Source: Palaemon carinicauda (Eukaryota > Arthropoda > Malacostraca > Decapoda > Palaemonidae). From it: a stretch of 64,000 nucleotides of DNA. The notes beneath the pieces were generated by a model. The model saw nothing but the letters and a program-made list of their open reading frames with translations. It did not search any database and was not told the DNA's origin. The position numbers and the translations under genes were made by a program. The DNA lies in contig NC_090738.1 in the NCBI RefSeq assembly GCF_036898095.1, positions 56,444,648 to 56,508,647 on the forward strand. The letters run 5' to 3'. Shown here piece by piece: positions 55,356 through 64,000 of this stretch. Numbering within the stretch: position 1 is the stretch's first letter; every line of letters starts with the position of its first letter.

Positions 55356-56226
55356 TTAATGGGGAGAGATAAGGCTCCCCTCTGCCATCGTCGGGTATTT
55401 AAGGGCCTGTAAGATCTTTAGATATTGGCGTTTGACAACCATAGGGGATTTCCAACCCGTATATTTTTTAAAATCATCAAAGTCCCTGTTCTGGAAGTCA
55501 TTGTTGGAGGCATTTACTGTCCGTATATCATGAGCCTGGGGAAATGATTCCGGATTAGTATGTTTAATGAAGTAGAGGATTTGTTGCCTGATACCGTGAA
55601 TGGAAATAGTACCTCCTTGTTCCCTGATAACCAAGGGGCCAGACGAGCGGGTGGCAGTTCTAGCTAAAAAGGGGCTTGAGAGTGTGACTGTACACGGAGA
55701 AAAATCCTGGGGATGAAGAATAATCTTCCGAGAGGAGCACCTATTTTGCGGATCCTCATTTTTTAGCTAGGGAAGCTTTGTCTGGAAAAGGAGTACTTCG
55801 GCTGAAGGGAGGAAATCTATGTTTTCCGGGTTTCGTGAGAGCTGCTAGTTCTGATGTTCCATCACCTGAGGCCATAGCCGTTAGAAATAAAGTCTTCCTA
55901 AGAAGAGTGATATAAGAGCAGGATTCATTGTCCGTGTCCATCGCAAGTTTGAGAACACCGTTCAGAGACCAAGAGTCCTTTTGTGGCCGAACCGAAGGTC
56001 GAAGCCTAGCACATGTTTTTGGGGTTGATGAGAAATAGGAATCAGCTAGGTTAATGTTGAACCCTACAAGGTAGATCTTCTTCAAAGCTGACTTGATGGT
56101 GGTTAAAGTGCTAACTGTTAGGCCTTTGTCAAATAGGAACCTCAAGAAAGAGATGGCTAAATGCGGGGACATACGAGTATGGTCTGCACTCTTAGGGGAC
56201 CTACTAGTTGTTAACGGCCGAATCAT
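55356..56226 (-). pseudogene. C tyrosine recombinase, decayed
   Basis: Homologous to the B recombinase in two frames. 55756-56226 covers the SAM-like domain and the start of the catalytic domain; the first catalytic Arg is lost (ASGDGTSEL where B has ASGSRISEL). 55356-55634 covers ISIHGIRQQILYFIKH, the His-x-x-Arg box (AHDIRTV), YTGWKSP and VVKRQYLK with the Tyr nucleophile. The middle is frameshifted near 55640-55760. Inactive. Confidence 0.82.
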
Positions 56227-56632
56227 ATTGGCGAATTGTCGAGTCCCTTTTTTGTCCCATTCGATGAAGAGATCGTTTCCGGTTCAATGTTCGCATCTCT
56301 ACGAGCTGCCAACTTCCTGTAGTCCACAAAGTTAGAGTTTTGGCTATCTTTGAGTAATCTGACACAGTGAGTTTGGATACTCGGGTCAGTTTGAGGAACG
56401 GGATCCGGATGGGACTGAGTTTCAACTCGAGGAGGAGAGGAAACCAACTGTTCTTGGCCAGTGAGGTGGTACTAAAGCCACTGCGCCCCGGAAGGAGCGT
56501 AGTTTGTGTAAAAGTTTTTAGAAGATTCCCTGGGGGAGATAGGGAAATCTTCTTCTAATGGTTCCAATCCCGGGGTAATGCGTCCATGGCATAAGCCCGA
56601 GGGTCCAGGGTTGGGGTCACATAACAAGGAAG

Positions 56633-57193
56633 TTAGTGATTCATCTGAGTTGTGAATAGATCTACCTGGAGGCCTGGAACGAGCCTGAGTATCCACCGGA
56701 ATGAAATTATGTCTAGAGACCATTCTGACTCCAGTGGATCCGTCCTGGATAGTGAGTCCGCTCTCACATTCTGGCCTCCCGCTAGGTGAGGTGCTGACAG
56801 GAACCAGTTCTCTTCTGTTGCCCAGTCGAAGATAGTGACCAGGATATGATTCAGGTTGGGTGACTTGGATCCTCCCCTGTTGACGTAGTGTACTGCGTCT
56901 GTGCTGTCTGACACTACTCTGATGTGGGTCGACCTCGGAGGAGAGTCTCTCTTCAGGGTCAAGAACACTGCCATGGCTTTGAGAACAATGATATGGGACT
57001 GTTTCATGGAGAGTGACCAAGAACCTGAAACATCTGATGTTCGGAGTAATCCCCCCCATCCACTTAGAGACGCGGCTGTATGGAATGTCACTTGTGGAGG
57101 TGGGAATTGTAGAGGAACCGATTTGGAGAGGTCCTTCGGTTCGGACCATGGGCGTAGTCTCATTTTCAAGACAGAGGGGACCTTCAAGACCAT
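56633..57193 (-). pseudogene. C RNase H and start of methyltransferase-like domain
   Basis: TFHTAASLSGWGG (the RNase H Asp of TDAS replaced by Ala), VVSDSTDAVHYVNRGGS, HLAGGQNVRADSLSR and QVDLFTTQMNH. A frameshift near 56630 ends this frame. The overlapping YR-side frame (56472-57227) is open across the same bases. Confidence 0.78.
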
Positions 57194-57481
57194 GTCTCTT
57201 ATAGGTACTGTAGCTCTCTTTCTCCAAACTCGATTGATGTCTTTGAGTTTGGCTTTTATTAGATCTGTTACTGAAGTGAATTGGAAAAATCCGAGGATAC
57301 TTTCTAAGGCTCTTCAGACACCTGTTTGTGTTTGAGAAAATTTTTTTTTGATCTTGGAAACTATTCCTCTTACCTTTTGGAAGGGAGAGACAACGTGTGC
57401 TTCGAAAGGTCCCACTGAATGGCTAACCATTCTAAGCGGACTGATGGTTGCAGGCGAGATTTTTTGGAGATTGACCCGAAT

Positions 57482-58100
57482 TCACAGGTTGTCGAGAAAT
57501 TGAAATAATTCCTTCGTAGCTCTGTTGCCTTCTATGACCGGCCGGGCCCAAATGAGCCAACCGGCCAGATAAGCAATGATCTGTATCTCTTGGTTCCTGA
57601 GTTGTTCTAACACTCTCTCTCCCAGTTTCGTGAATATCCTGGGATCAATGTTGAGGCCAAAGGGCATGTCTTGAACACAAAGGCTTTCCTGCTTAGGCGG
57701 AAACCCAGATAAGAAGAGAAGTTTCGAGCTAAAGGCGCAAGATAATAGTCGTCGGTAAGATCGACAGAGGTGGTGACGGTCCTACGGGGAAGTAAGGTCC
57801 GTACCTGAGAGATAGTCAACATCCGGAACTTGTCGCAGAGAATGTAAGAGTTTAGCTTGACAAGTCCAGGTCCACTCTCAATGCCGCCAAGCCTTTTCGG
57901 AATTGTGAACAGGTGGCTTTGGAACTTCAGTGATCGATCCCGTTTGATTGCTTCTTCTTGAGTAACCCTGTGGTGTACTCTTCCAGGATGGGAGTGGATT
58001 TCTGGGAGAAGGTCACTGGTGGAGGAGGAGGACCTTGTGGCCATTTTCACCTCAAACCTTTAGAGATTATGCTATGAGCCCACAGACCGAAGGTCCAATG
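57482..58100 (-). pseudogene. C reverse transcriptase remnant
   Basis: Pieces of RT: GGRLYHF start near 58110, VTTSVDLTDDYYLAPLARN (motif A, near 57760), MPFGLNIDPRIFTKLGERV (motif B, 57610-57667), and AYLAGWLIWA where B has AYLDDWLIWA, so both catalytic Asp are lost or changed. Several frameshifts. Confidence 0.78.
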
Positions 58101-59191
58101 GTCTCAAAAGTGGTAAAGTCTACCCCCTACCGGGACCACCGCGTTGTGAGGGGGTGAATCTAGGTACTTTCCTTCTCCGAGCCCCCTTTTTTCTAGGTCC
58201 GTCTCGATGGCGAGACTGTCTTCTACTCCTGTAGCTTCCTCTCTGGTGTCCACGAGAGGAGCCTGAGGGTTCGGATCTAGGGCTGTATGCAGGTAAAACA
58301 TCCCAACGGGGTTGGGCTGTGTACCTGGTGAATCAGTGAGGTAGACCACCTGATGAGGGGGATTTGGATGCATAGACGTCGAATCAGAGGGAGGCTGTGA
58401 TGACAAGTGGGTAACCGACTATCGATTCCTGTCTGATAGAGGCCTCAGACAGAACGTATTTCCCACAACTAACCCGATCAGACCATCAAACGTGTAGGTC
58501 GAATTGGAAGGGCAGATCTTGGAATTATCGTACCCCCCAGACTGACAACATCCTGGTCCAGACAGATCGGGCCTGCCCTTTAGGAAATAATACTGTTACC
58601 TTCGGTACCTTGTCTAACCTAACCAAGGCAATCTCTTTCAATCGAACGAATCCGTTGAACGGGAATTCTAGTACCTGGGAGTAAATTCTAGGTCCCCCAG
58701 AGGGAGGACGTCTATGCCATCCAGATTTATGGTACCATCTATATATGGAACATGTAAGGCAAACCTCTATGCGTTGTTTTTATCGAAGGAGGTTACTTCG
58801 ATATGCCTGGGGCTGTAGGGGGAAACTTCTGAGTTCCTGAACGGATCCGACTCCCTACCATACTTTTGAGCTCCGTCATAGCCCCTTGGTTTTCCCTAGA
58901 ATGTGTTGCTTTTAGCAGTCACGGTTTATGCAGGGTAACATGAACATCAGGATCCATTAAGGGTCCTAGGTCGGTGACATAGGTAATTGCAAAGCTGAAG
59001 GCTCAAAATTCATCCCCACCTACCTGCCCGTCCATGGGGTCGTCGTCCAACCTTAGAGAGGACACTCTGAGGAGATAGGGACCTCTAGATGGAGCATTTC
59101 TTCCCAACCTTGATAACCAAGGGCGGAGAGCCTCTCTTGCAGGCCAGAGAGATTCATCATCATCCTGACGGGAACCATGTAGGCGAACCTT
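58100..59191 (-). pseudogene. C gag remnant after a conserved splice acceptor
   Basis: Begins at an acceptor-like site (CCCCTTTCTTTTACAG, ending at 59192). The first frame (to 59003) has AREALRPWLSRLGRNAPSR and PYLL, which aligns with ARATLKIWIDGFARNVKAK of A2 exon 3. Later pieces include LVRLDKVPKVTVLF near 58600 (A2: RLDKVPKE), and a tail HQVVYLTDSPGTQPNP near 58310, with the RT following. Most of the middle of gag is missing and the remaining frames are broken. Confidence 0.6.
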
Positions 59192-59207
59192 CTGTAAAAG
59201 AAAGGGG
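59192..59207 (-). promoter_or_regulatory. Predicted splice acceptor before C gag exon
   Basis: A pyrimidine tract followed by CAG on minus, at the position equivalent to the A2 intron 2 acceptor: 20-30 codons before the shared gag block. Reading back through it gives a frame open only to 59254. Confidence 0.5.
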
Positions 59208-59574
59208 ACATAAGTCTGGATGTTCCTTGAACTTTGGTTAGTGATCCTATTCACAGGCTGGGATCAGCTGTATAACTCATAAAAATCAATTTTAAAGAAA
59301 AATCATTTAATGTACTATCTTTTGGGGTATAGTTCGACACTTGTATTCATGAAATGTGACACTGTTGGCGCATCCGCCACAGGTTGGCCACCCCTGACTC
59401 AGACGTTCAGAACCGGGTCTAACATTATTTACTGGCTATTAGTATTCTATTGATTCATCTGTTCACTGACCAGAGTTTCAAGGAACAGTAGATAGCCTCT
59501 CATGGCATGGTTAGTCTCGACCCGGCCCTTCATTAGAAGGGGCCAACGTTTGGTTCCCAGTACTGAGTGGAAAC

Positions 59575-59938
59575 TTATTTCTATTTGAACACTATGTTGT
59601 ATGGATATTTATTCATATTTAGGCATAGTTAGAATTGAATATGCATAAATATAGGCATAATCAATTTATTTCTATTTGAACACGATGTTGTATGAATATT
59701 TATTCATATTTAGGTATAGTTAGAATTGAATATGCACAAATATAAGCACAATCAATTTATTTCTATTTGAACACTATGTTGTATGGATATTTATTCATAT
59801 TTAGGCATAGTTAGAATTGAAAATGCATAAATATAGGCATAATCAATTTATTTCTATTTGAACATGATGTTGTATGGATATTTATCCATATTTATACCTA
59901 GTTAGAATTAAATATATGCATAAATATAGGCATAGTTA
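59575..59938. repeat. Four-copy tandem repeat, period 91 bp
   Basis: TTATTTCTATTTGAACAC starts at 59575, 59666, 59757 and 59848. Copies share GTTGTATG(G/A)ATATTTATTC and AGTTAGAATTGAATATGC, with a few substitutions each; the last is most diverged at its end. AT-rich, non-coding, in the presumed intron/leader of element C. Confidence 0.9.
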
Positions 59939-60069
59939 TGTTCATATATTTTTATTTGGACTTTCAAGAATAACTAATGAATATTACCAACGCAAATTCA
60001 AAGTGTCATTAAAGTAAGTACAGTTTACTTTGTATTCATGTTAAATCCTTTCCTTTACAGCAAAAACAA

Positions 60070-60720
60070 GAGATTGGCCACCCGTGGTCTGAGTGATCTC
60101 TGTCTGTACCAGAGCTCCGGTAACAATCCCCGGTACAAAGGTCCGTCATAGTGACAACGTGAACACCAGAGGAAAACTAATATTAACCTCAATGCTGATC
60201 GCCTGTACGATATCCGGTTAAGCCGGAGATTCGATGAAAAGGATCGTAATAACGATATTGTGATTATTCATGAAAAAGGGTTCATACCCTGATTCTGATC
60301 GTCTGATTGATCTCTGTTTGTAACGGAGAACTAGTGACAAAGGTCCGTCATCGTGAAAACGTGATCCTCAGCGGTACGATAACATTCTCTAATACTGAAT
60401 GTTTGTGTTATCTCCAGTGAAGCCGGAGATTCGATGAAAAAGGGACCGTAATAATGAAACTGTGAAGTCTTCATCGGTATCACATTGTTAACTCCGGTTC
60501 TGGCCGTCTGCTTGATCTCTGTTTGTACCGGAGATCCGGTAGCAAAGGCCCGTCACCGTGATATCGTGACCGTTCCCGGTACGATAACATTAACCTCAAT
60601 GAATGATTGTGTTATCTCCCGTGAAGCCGGCCGTAACGGTGTAATTATGATCAAACATGACAAAGGTTCGTGTGTAAAAGGCTTCAGCCGGAGTCCGAGT
60701 GCCGGATTTCACCGTTGCAC
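60070..60720. repeat. Three diverged tandem units of about 205-214 bp
   Basis: GATCTCTGT(C/T)TGTA recurs at 60095, 60309 and 60514. Each unit continues with a CCGGTA box, AAGG(T/C)CCGTCA, CGATAACATT and GTGAAGCCGG. An open frame across the third unit (60485-60739) is judged accidental. Confidence 0.8.
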
Positions 60721-61692
60721 TCCAAAAAACTGCTCCTGAACGTTAACTAGTTCTCACCCAATGAGTATCCATATAGCGGAGCATAACTCAAGGCGGAGCT
60801 AAGCATAACTCACGGAGCTAAGGGTGTCGGTATAAAACGACCCCAATTAATGACTCATACACTAACGTACCTATTAATAGTGTTAGCTATATTAACAGTA
60901 ACCACATCAATAAAAACGTTTATAATATTAAACGTACTATCATCAACTCTGATACTAAGAGGAGGCCTGAATAACTCGTGATCGTATAAAAACGGAGAAC
61001 GGGAAATTCACCTCTCTTACTCGAGCTAACAAAGAAAACGAGAGAAGGGATAACTCATATCTGTAGAACAGGGAACGAGCAGTCTCTGTTTTCGCTCTCA
61101 AGGTTACATAATAAAAAAAAAAACTAACATCACACAATAAAACAAGAACATTAATAAAATTGATTGCTTTTCTTAGTAATAACCAAGAACGAAGAATAAC
61201 GACAACGTAACAAATAAACATGGATATAGTCTAAATCGAAGCCTCTGAGGCGAGTACAAACTAACAGACTAAATCGCTAAACTTTAATTCGCTATTCTTT
61301 AAATCGCTATTCTTCGTAGGTCCAAATTGGACTTGCAAGCAAATAAATACCATAGTAAAAATTAATGATAACACTAAAAGGCCATAAAACGTAAGTGATA
61401 TAACCTAGATGACAGAGTACCAGATGGGCAAAATTAACTAGAATATTTACCGAAGCGAACATAACCCAAAATGGCTGCCGATACCTCGGCCGGACAATCG
61501 CTTCCAAAACTAAAAACCACCATATTGGAAACAGAACAAATGCCCGGTACTGTCAAAAGCTGCCAAAACAAACTATGGTACTTAACATTGGTAAGGGTGA
61601 AGTATCAACGTCAGTCATGTTGAATTAACGACAATCACTTCGAAAAACACTGGGCAAAAAACTTATCAACTTTGCGGTCAAGTCCAAAACAG

Positions 61693-61987
61693 AAGGATGT
61701 CCTGGTGAGCGCGAGTGGTAGGTGTCGGTAGGGTATCCCAACTGTATTCTCTAGGGCCTGTCACGGCCCTCCCCCTTTGATGAAGGGATTATCTAAATGG
61801 GAGACAGCCTGTGAATAGTGTTTTACAAACGCCCTTTTTAGATATACGACACCAACAAGGTGCTCGCGCGAGGGTTGTAACCTCTGCATTCCATGCTTTT
61901 AATTTTCTCTGGTATATTTGGAAGATTTATATCAGAAAAAGTACAAAGAAGGACTTTTTCGCCGGACGTCACAGGTCGACCCAGAAA
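61693..61987. repeat. C 5' ITR
   Basis: Ends GCCGGACGTCACAGGTCGAC then CCAGAAA, the last A being shared with the LINE target. Reverse complement of the inner 304 bases of 54503-54833. Confidence 0.87.
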
Positions 61988-64000
61988 TGTAGTTGTCATG
62001 GGTGACTTAAATGCTAGAGTGGGCACAGGAGAGGGAGAGGGTGTCATTGGGAAGTATTGCATACCAGGTGAAAATGAGAGTGGTGAGGGACTGGTAGATA
62101 TGTGTTGAGCAAGAGACGGTGATAAGTTCAAGCTTTTTCACAAAGAAAGATAAAAACAAGTATACATGGGTAGGAGTGGCAAATGGAAGAGTGGTAGATA
62201 GGGCATTAATGGATTATGTGTTGATAACTAAAAGAATGTTTGGAAGATTGAAAGACGTGTACGTGTTTAGGGGTATGGCAAACCGTATGTCTAATCATTT
62301 TTTGGTGGAAGGAAAATTAGTTGTAGCAAAAGAGAGGGGGAATAGAGTAGGTGGATTTAAAGGGAGCTAGTGAGGGTTGAAAAGCTGATAAAACTGGGGG
62401 TAAAAAGTAAATATCAAGAGAGGTTGAAAATAGCATATGACGAAGTGAAAGTAAGAGAAACTGGTAATTTAGAGGAGTGGAAGTTAGTAAAGGAAAATAT
62501 TGTTGAGATTGCAAGTGATGTGTGTGGCAAGAAATTTGTTGGAGGCAGCATGAGGAAGGGCAGTGAATGGTGGAATGAGAGTGAGGGTAAAATTGGAAGA
62601 GAAAAAGAGGGCTTTTGAAGAATGGCTGCAGAGTAATAGTGTAGAGAAGTATGAAAAATATAGAGAGAAAAATGTGGAAGTAAAGCTCAAGGTAAGTGAG
62701 GCAAAGAGGGCGGCTGACATGAGGTGGGGTCAGGGATTGGGTCGTTTATATGATATGAAGAGAATAAGAAGAAGTTTTGGAAAGAAGTGAAGAGAGTAAG
62801 GAAGGCTGGTTCGAGAATTGAAGAGACAGTGAAAGATGGAAATGGAAGGTTGTTAAAAGGAGAGGAGGCAAGGAAAAGGTGGGCAGAATATTTTGAAAGT
62901 TTACTGAATGTTGAGGATAATAGGGAGGCAGATATAATTTCTGTTGCAGGTGTTGAGGTGCCGGTGATGGGAGATGAGAATGAGAGAGAGATTACAATAG
63001 ATGAAGTGAGGAGAGCACTAGATGAAACGAGAGTAGGAAAAGCATCTGGTATGGATGGTGTGAGAGCTGAGATGTTGAAGGAAAGGGGTGTGACTGTACT
63101 TGAATGATTGGTGAGATTGTTTAATATGTGTTTTGTGTTGTCAATGATACCAGTAGATTGGGTTTGTGCATGTATTGTACCACTATATAAGGGTAAGGGA
63201 GATGTGCATGAGTGTTGTAATTTAAGGGGTATTAGTTTGTTGAGTGTAGTAGGAAAAGTGTATGGTAGAGTACTGATTAATAGGATTAAGGATAAAACAG
63301 AGAATGCAATCTAAGAAGTACAGAGTGGTTTTAGAAAAGGTAGGGGTTGTATGAATCAGATTTTCACAGTTAGGCAGATATGCGAGAAATATTTAGCAAA
63401 AGGAAAGAAAGTGTATGTTGCGTTTATGGATCTGGAGAAAGCGTATGATAGAGTTGACAGGGAAGTAATGTGGAATGTGATGAGGTTATATGGAGTTGGT
63501 AGAAGGTTGTTACAAGCAGTGAAAAGTTTCTATAAAGGTGGTAAAGCATGTGTTAGGATAGGAAATGAAGTGAGCGATTGGTTTCCGGTGAGAGTGGGGC
63601 TAAGACAGGGATGTATGATGTCGCCGTGGTTGTTTAACTTGTAAGTTTATGGAGTGTGGAGAGAGGTGAATGCTTGAGTGCTTGGACGAGGATTGAAACT
63701 GGTAGACGAGAATGACCATGAATGGGAGGTAAATCAGTTGTTGTTTGCGGATGATACTGTATTGGTGGCAGAAGCGGAAGAGAAGCTTGGCCGATTAGTG
63801 ACAGAATTTGGAAGGGTGTGTGAGAGAAGGAAGTTGAGAGTTAATGCGGCTAAGAGTAAGGTTATGAGATGTACGAGAAGGTAGGGTGGTGCGAGGTTGA
63901 ATGGAGAGTTACTTGAGGAGGTGGATCAGTTTAAGTACTTGGGGTCTGTTGTTGCAGCAAATGGTGGAGTGGAAGCAGATGTACGTCAGAGAGTGAATGA
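61988..64000 (+). pseudogene. LINE copy 2 endonuclease C-terminal part and reverse transcriptase
   Basis: Resumes at VVVMGDLNARVG (endonuclease). After a frameshift near 62106 it continues with MDYVLITKRMFGRL and SNHFLVEGKL (SDH changed to SNH). RT: KASGMDGVRAEML near 63045, a TGA inside LEWLVRLF at 63105, another stop near 63312 just before the SGFRKGRGC block, MDLEKAYDRVDR (motif A, about 63425-63460), GLRQGCMMSPWLF (motif B), then LLFADDTVLVA (motif C, about 63735-63765). It runs off the window. Inactive because of the stops and the DIRS insertion. Confidence 0.85.

Larger units (their letters stand above)
54503..61987 (-). mobile_element. DIRS-type YR retrotransposon, family B, copy C
   Basis: About 7.5 kb on minus with both ITRs (54503-54833 and 61693-61987) and a full ICR (54888-54981). 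Genes are decayed: recombinase (55356-56226), RNase H/methyltransferase (56633-57193), RT (57482-58100) and gag pieces (58100-59191). A 2.5-kb leader/intron region upstream of gag holds two tandem-repeat arrays. It is inserted in the endonuclease part of LINE copy 2 without target-site duplication. Confidence 0.9.
53925..64000 (+). mobile_element. RTE-like LINE, copy 2, split by DIRS element C
   Basis: Starts near 53925 with the 5' leader (CACTGCGTGTCGTAAGAGGC), which copy 1 lacks. It runs to 54502, is interrupted by element C (54503-61987), and continues from 61988 past the window end. The coding part matches copy 1 closely, so the pre-insertion sequence at the break is known from copy 1. 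Several stops and frameshifts show that it was no longer active, or has since decayed. Confidence 0.85.

Noticed and set aside
59575..59938. CRISPR-like array of regular repeats
   Set aside because: The 91-bp units are direct tandem copies with no unique spacers, in a eukaryotic retroelement.
60485..60739. 84-codon frame with a signal-peptide-like start and several Cys, like a small secreted peptide
   Set aside because: It lies wholly in the third unit of a diverged ~210-bp tandem array; the other units do not keep the frame, so it is most likely accidental.

Overview
This window is a piece of a repeat-rich animal genome, most likely from a decapod crustacean. The evidence is spliceosomal intron signals, AT-rich non-coding stretches, long microsatellites, and retroelements that are mostly DIRS-type tyrosine-recombinase (YR) retrotransposons, with RTE-like LINEs and one Tigger/pogo DNA transposon. 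The taxonomic call is inference from the kinds of element present. No bacterial gene, rRNA or tRNA was seen. The only candidate host gene is a possible terminal exon on the minus strand at 1968-2204; if it is real, much of the window could be one of its introns or flanks.

Layout. 1-3670 is AT-rich sequence with the host-exon candidate. 3671-9173 is DIRS copy A1 (minus) with a short RTE tail inserted in its leader. 9538-11370 holds a 268-bp tandem duplication and a diverged dispersed repeat (R1). 11495-15418 holds two pieces of a third DIRS family (E on minus, F on plus) facing each other. 16989-18026 is A3, an internally deleted family-A copy that keeps both ends. 18551-24596 is a short family-A-like element (D) into whose last 27-28 bases a nearly complete family-B DIRS (B, plus, 18578-23393) has inserted. 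24952-32450 is a decayed YR element (X) interrupted by an RTE LINE (25258-28471, minus) and by a 300-bp-arm inverted duplication. 32907-33215 is a short retroposon, and 33240-37880 another decayed YR element (Y). 38627-49294 is DIRS copy A2 (minus) with a Tigger element (39182-41806) inside. 49295-53920 is AT-rich with a third R1 copy. 53925-64000 is a second RTE LINE (plus, running off the window) split by a 7.5-kb family-B DIRS (C, minus, 54503-61987).

How the DIRS genes work together. Family A and B copies have inverted terminal repeats (ITRs) of about 300 bp, a 27-base extension at the 3' end only, and an internal complementary region (ICR) that equals the two ends joined. They encode Gag (RG-rich tail), a reverse transcriptase-RNase H-methyltransferase-like polyprotein, and a tyrosine recombinase in an overlapping frame. 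By analogy with DIRS-1, a cDNA is circularised on the ICR and the recombinase inserts the circle without target-site duplication. Two nested insertions here let the joint be counted base by base, and both agree with the ICR.

The most unusual observations are a three-exon gag gene with two in-phase introns in A2 (with supporting traces in A1, D and C), the near-identical 3' extension shared by otherwise unlike families, insertion of B into the end of D, and a copy (A2) with an open recombinase beside a dead reverse transcriptase and half a missing ICR.
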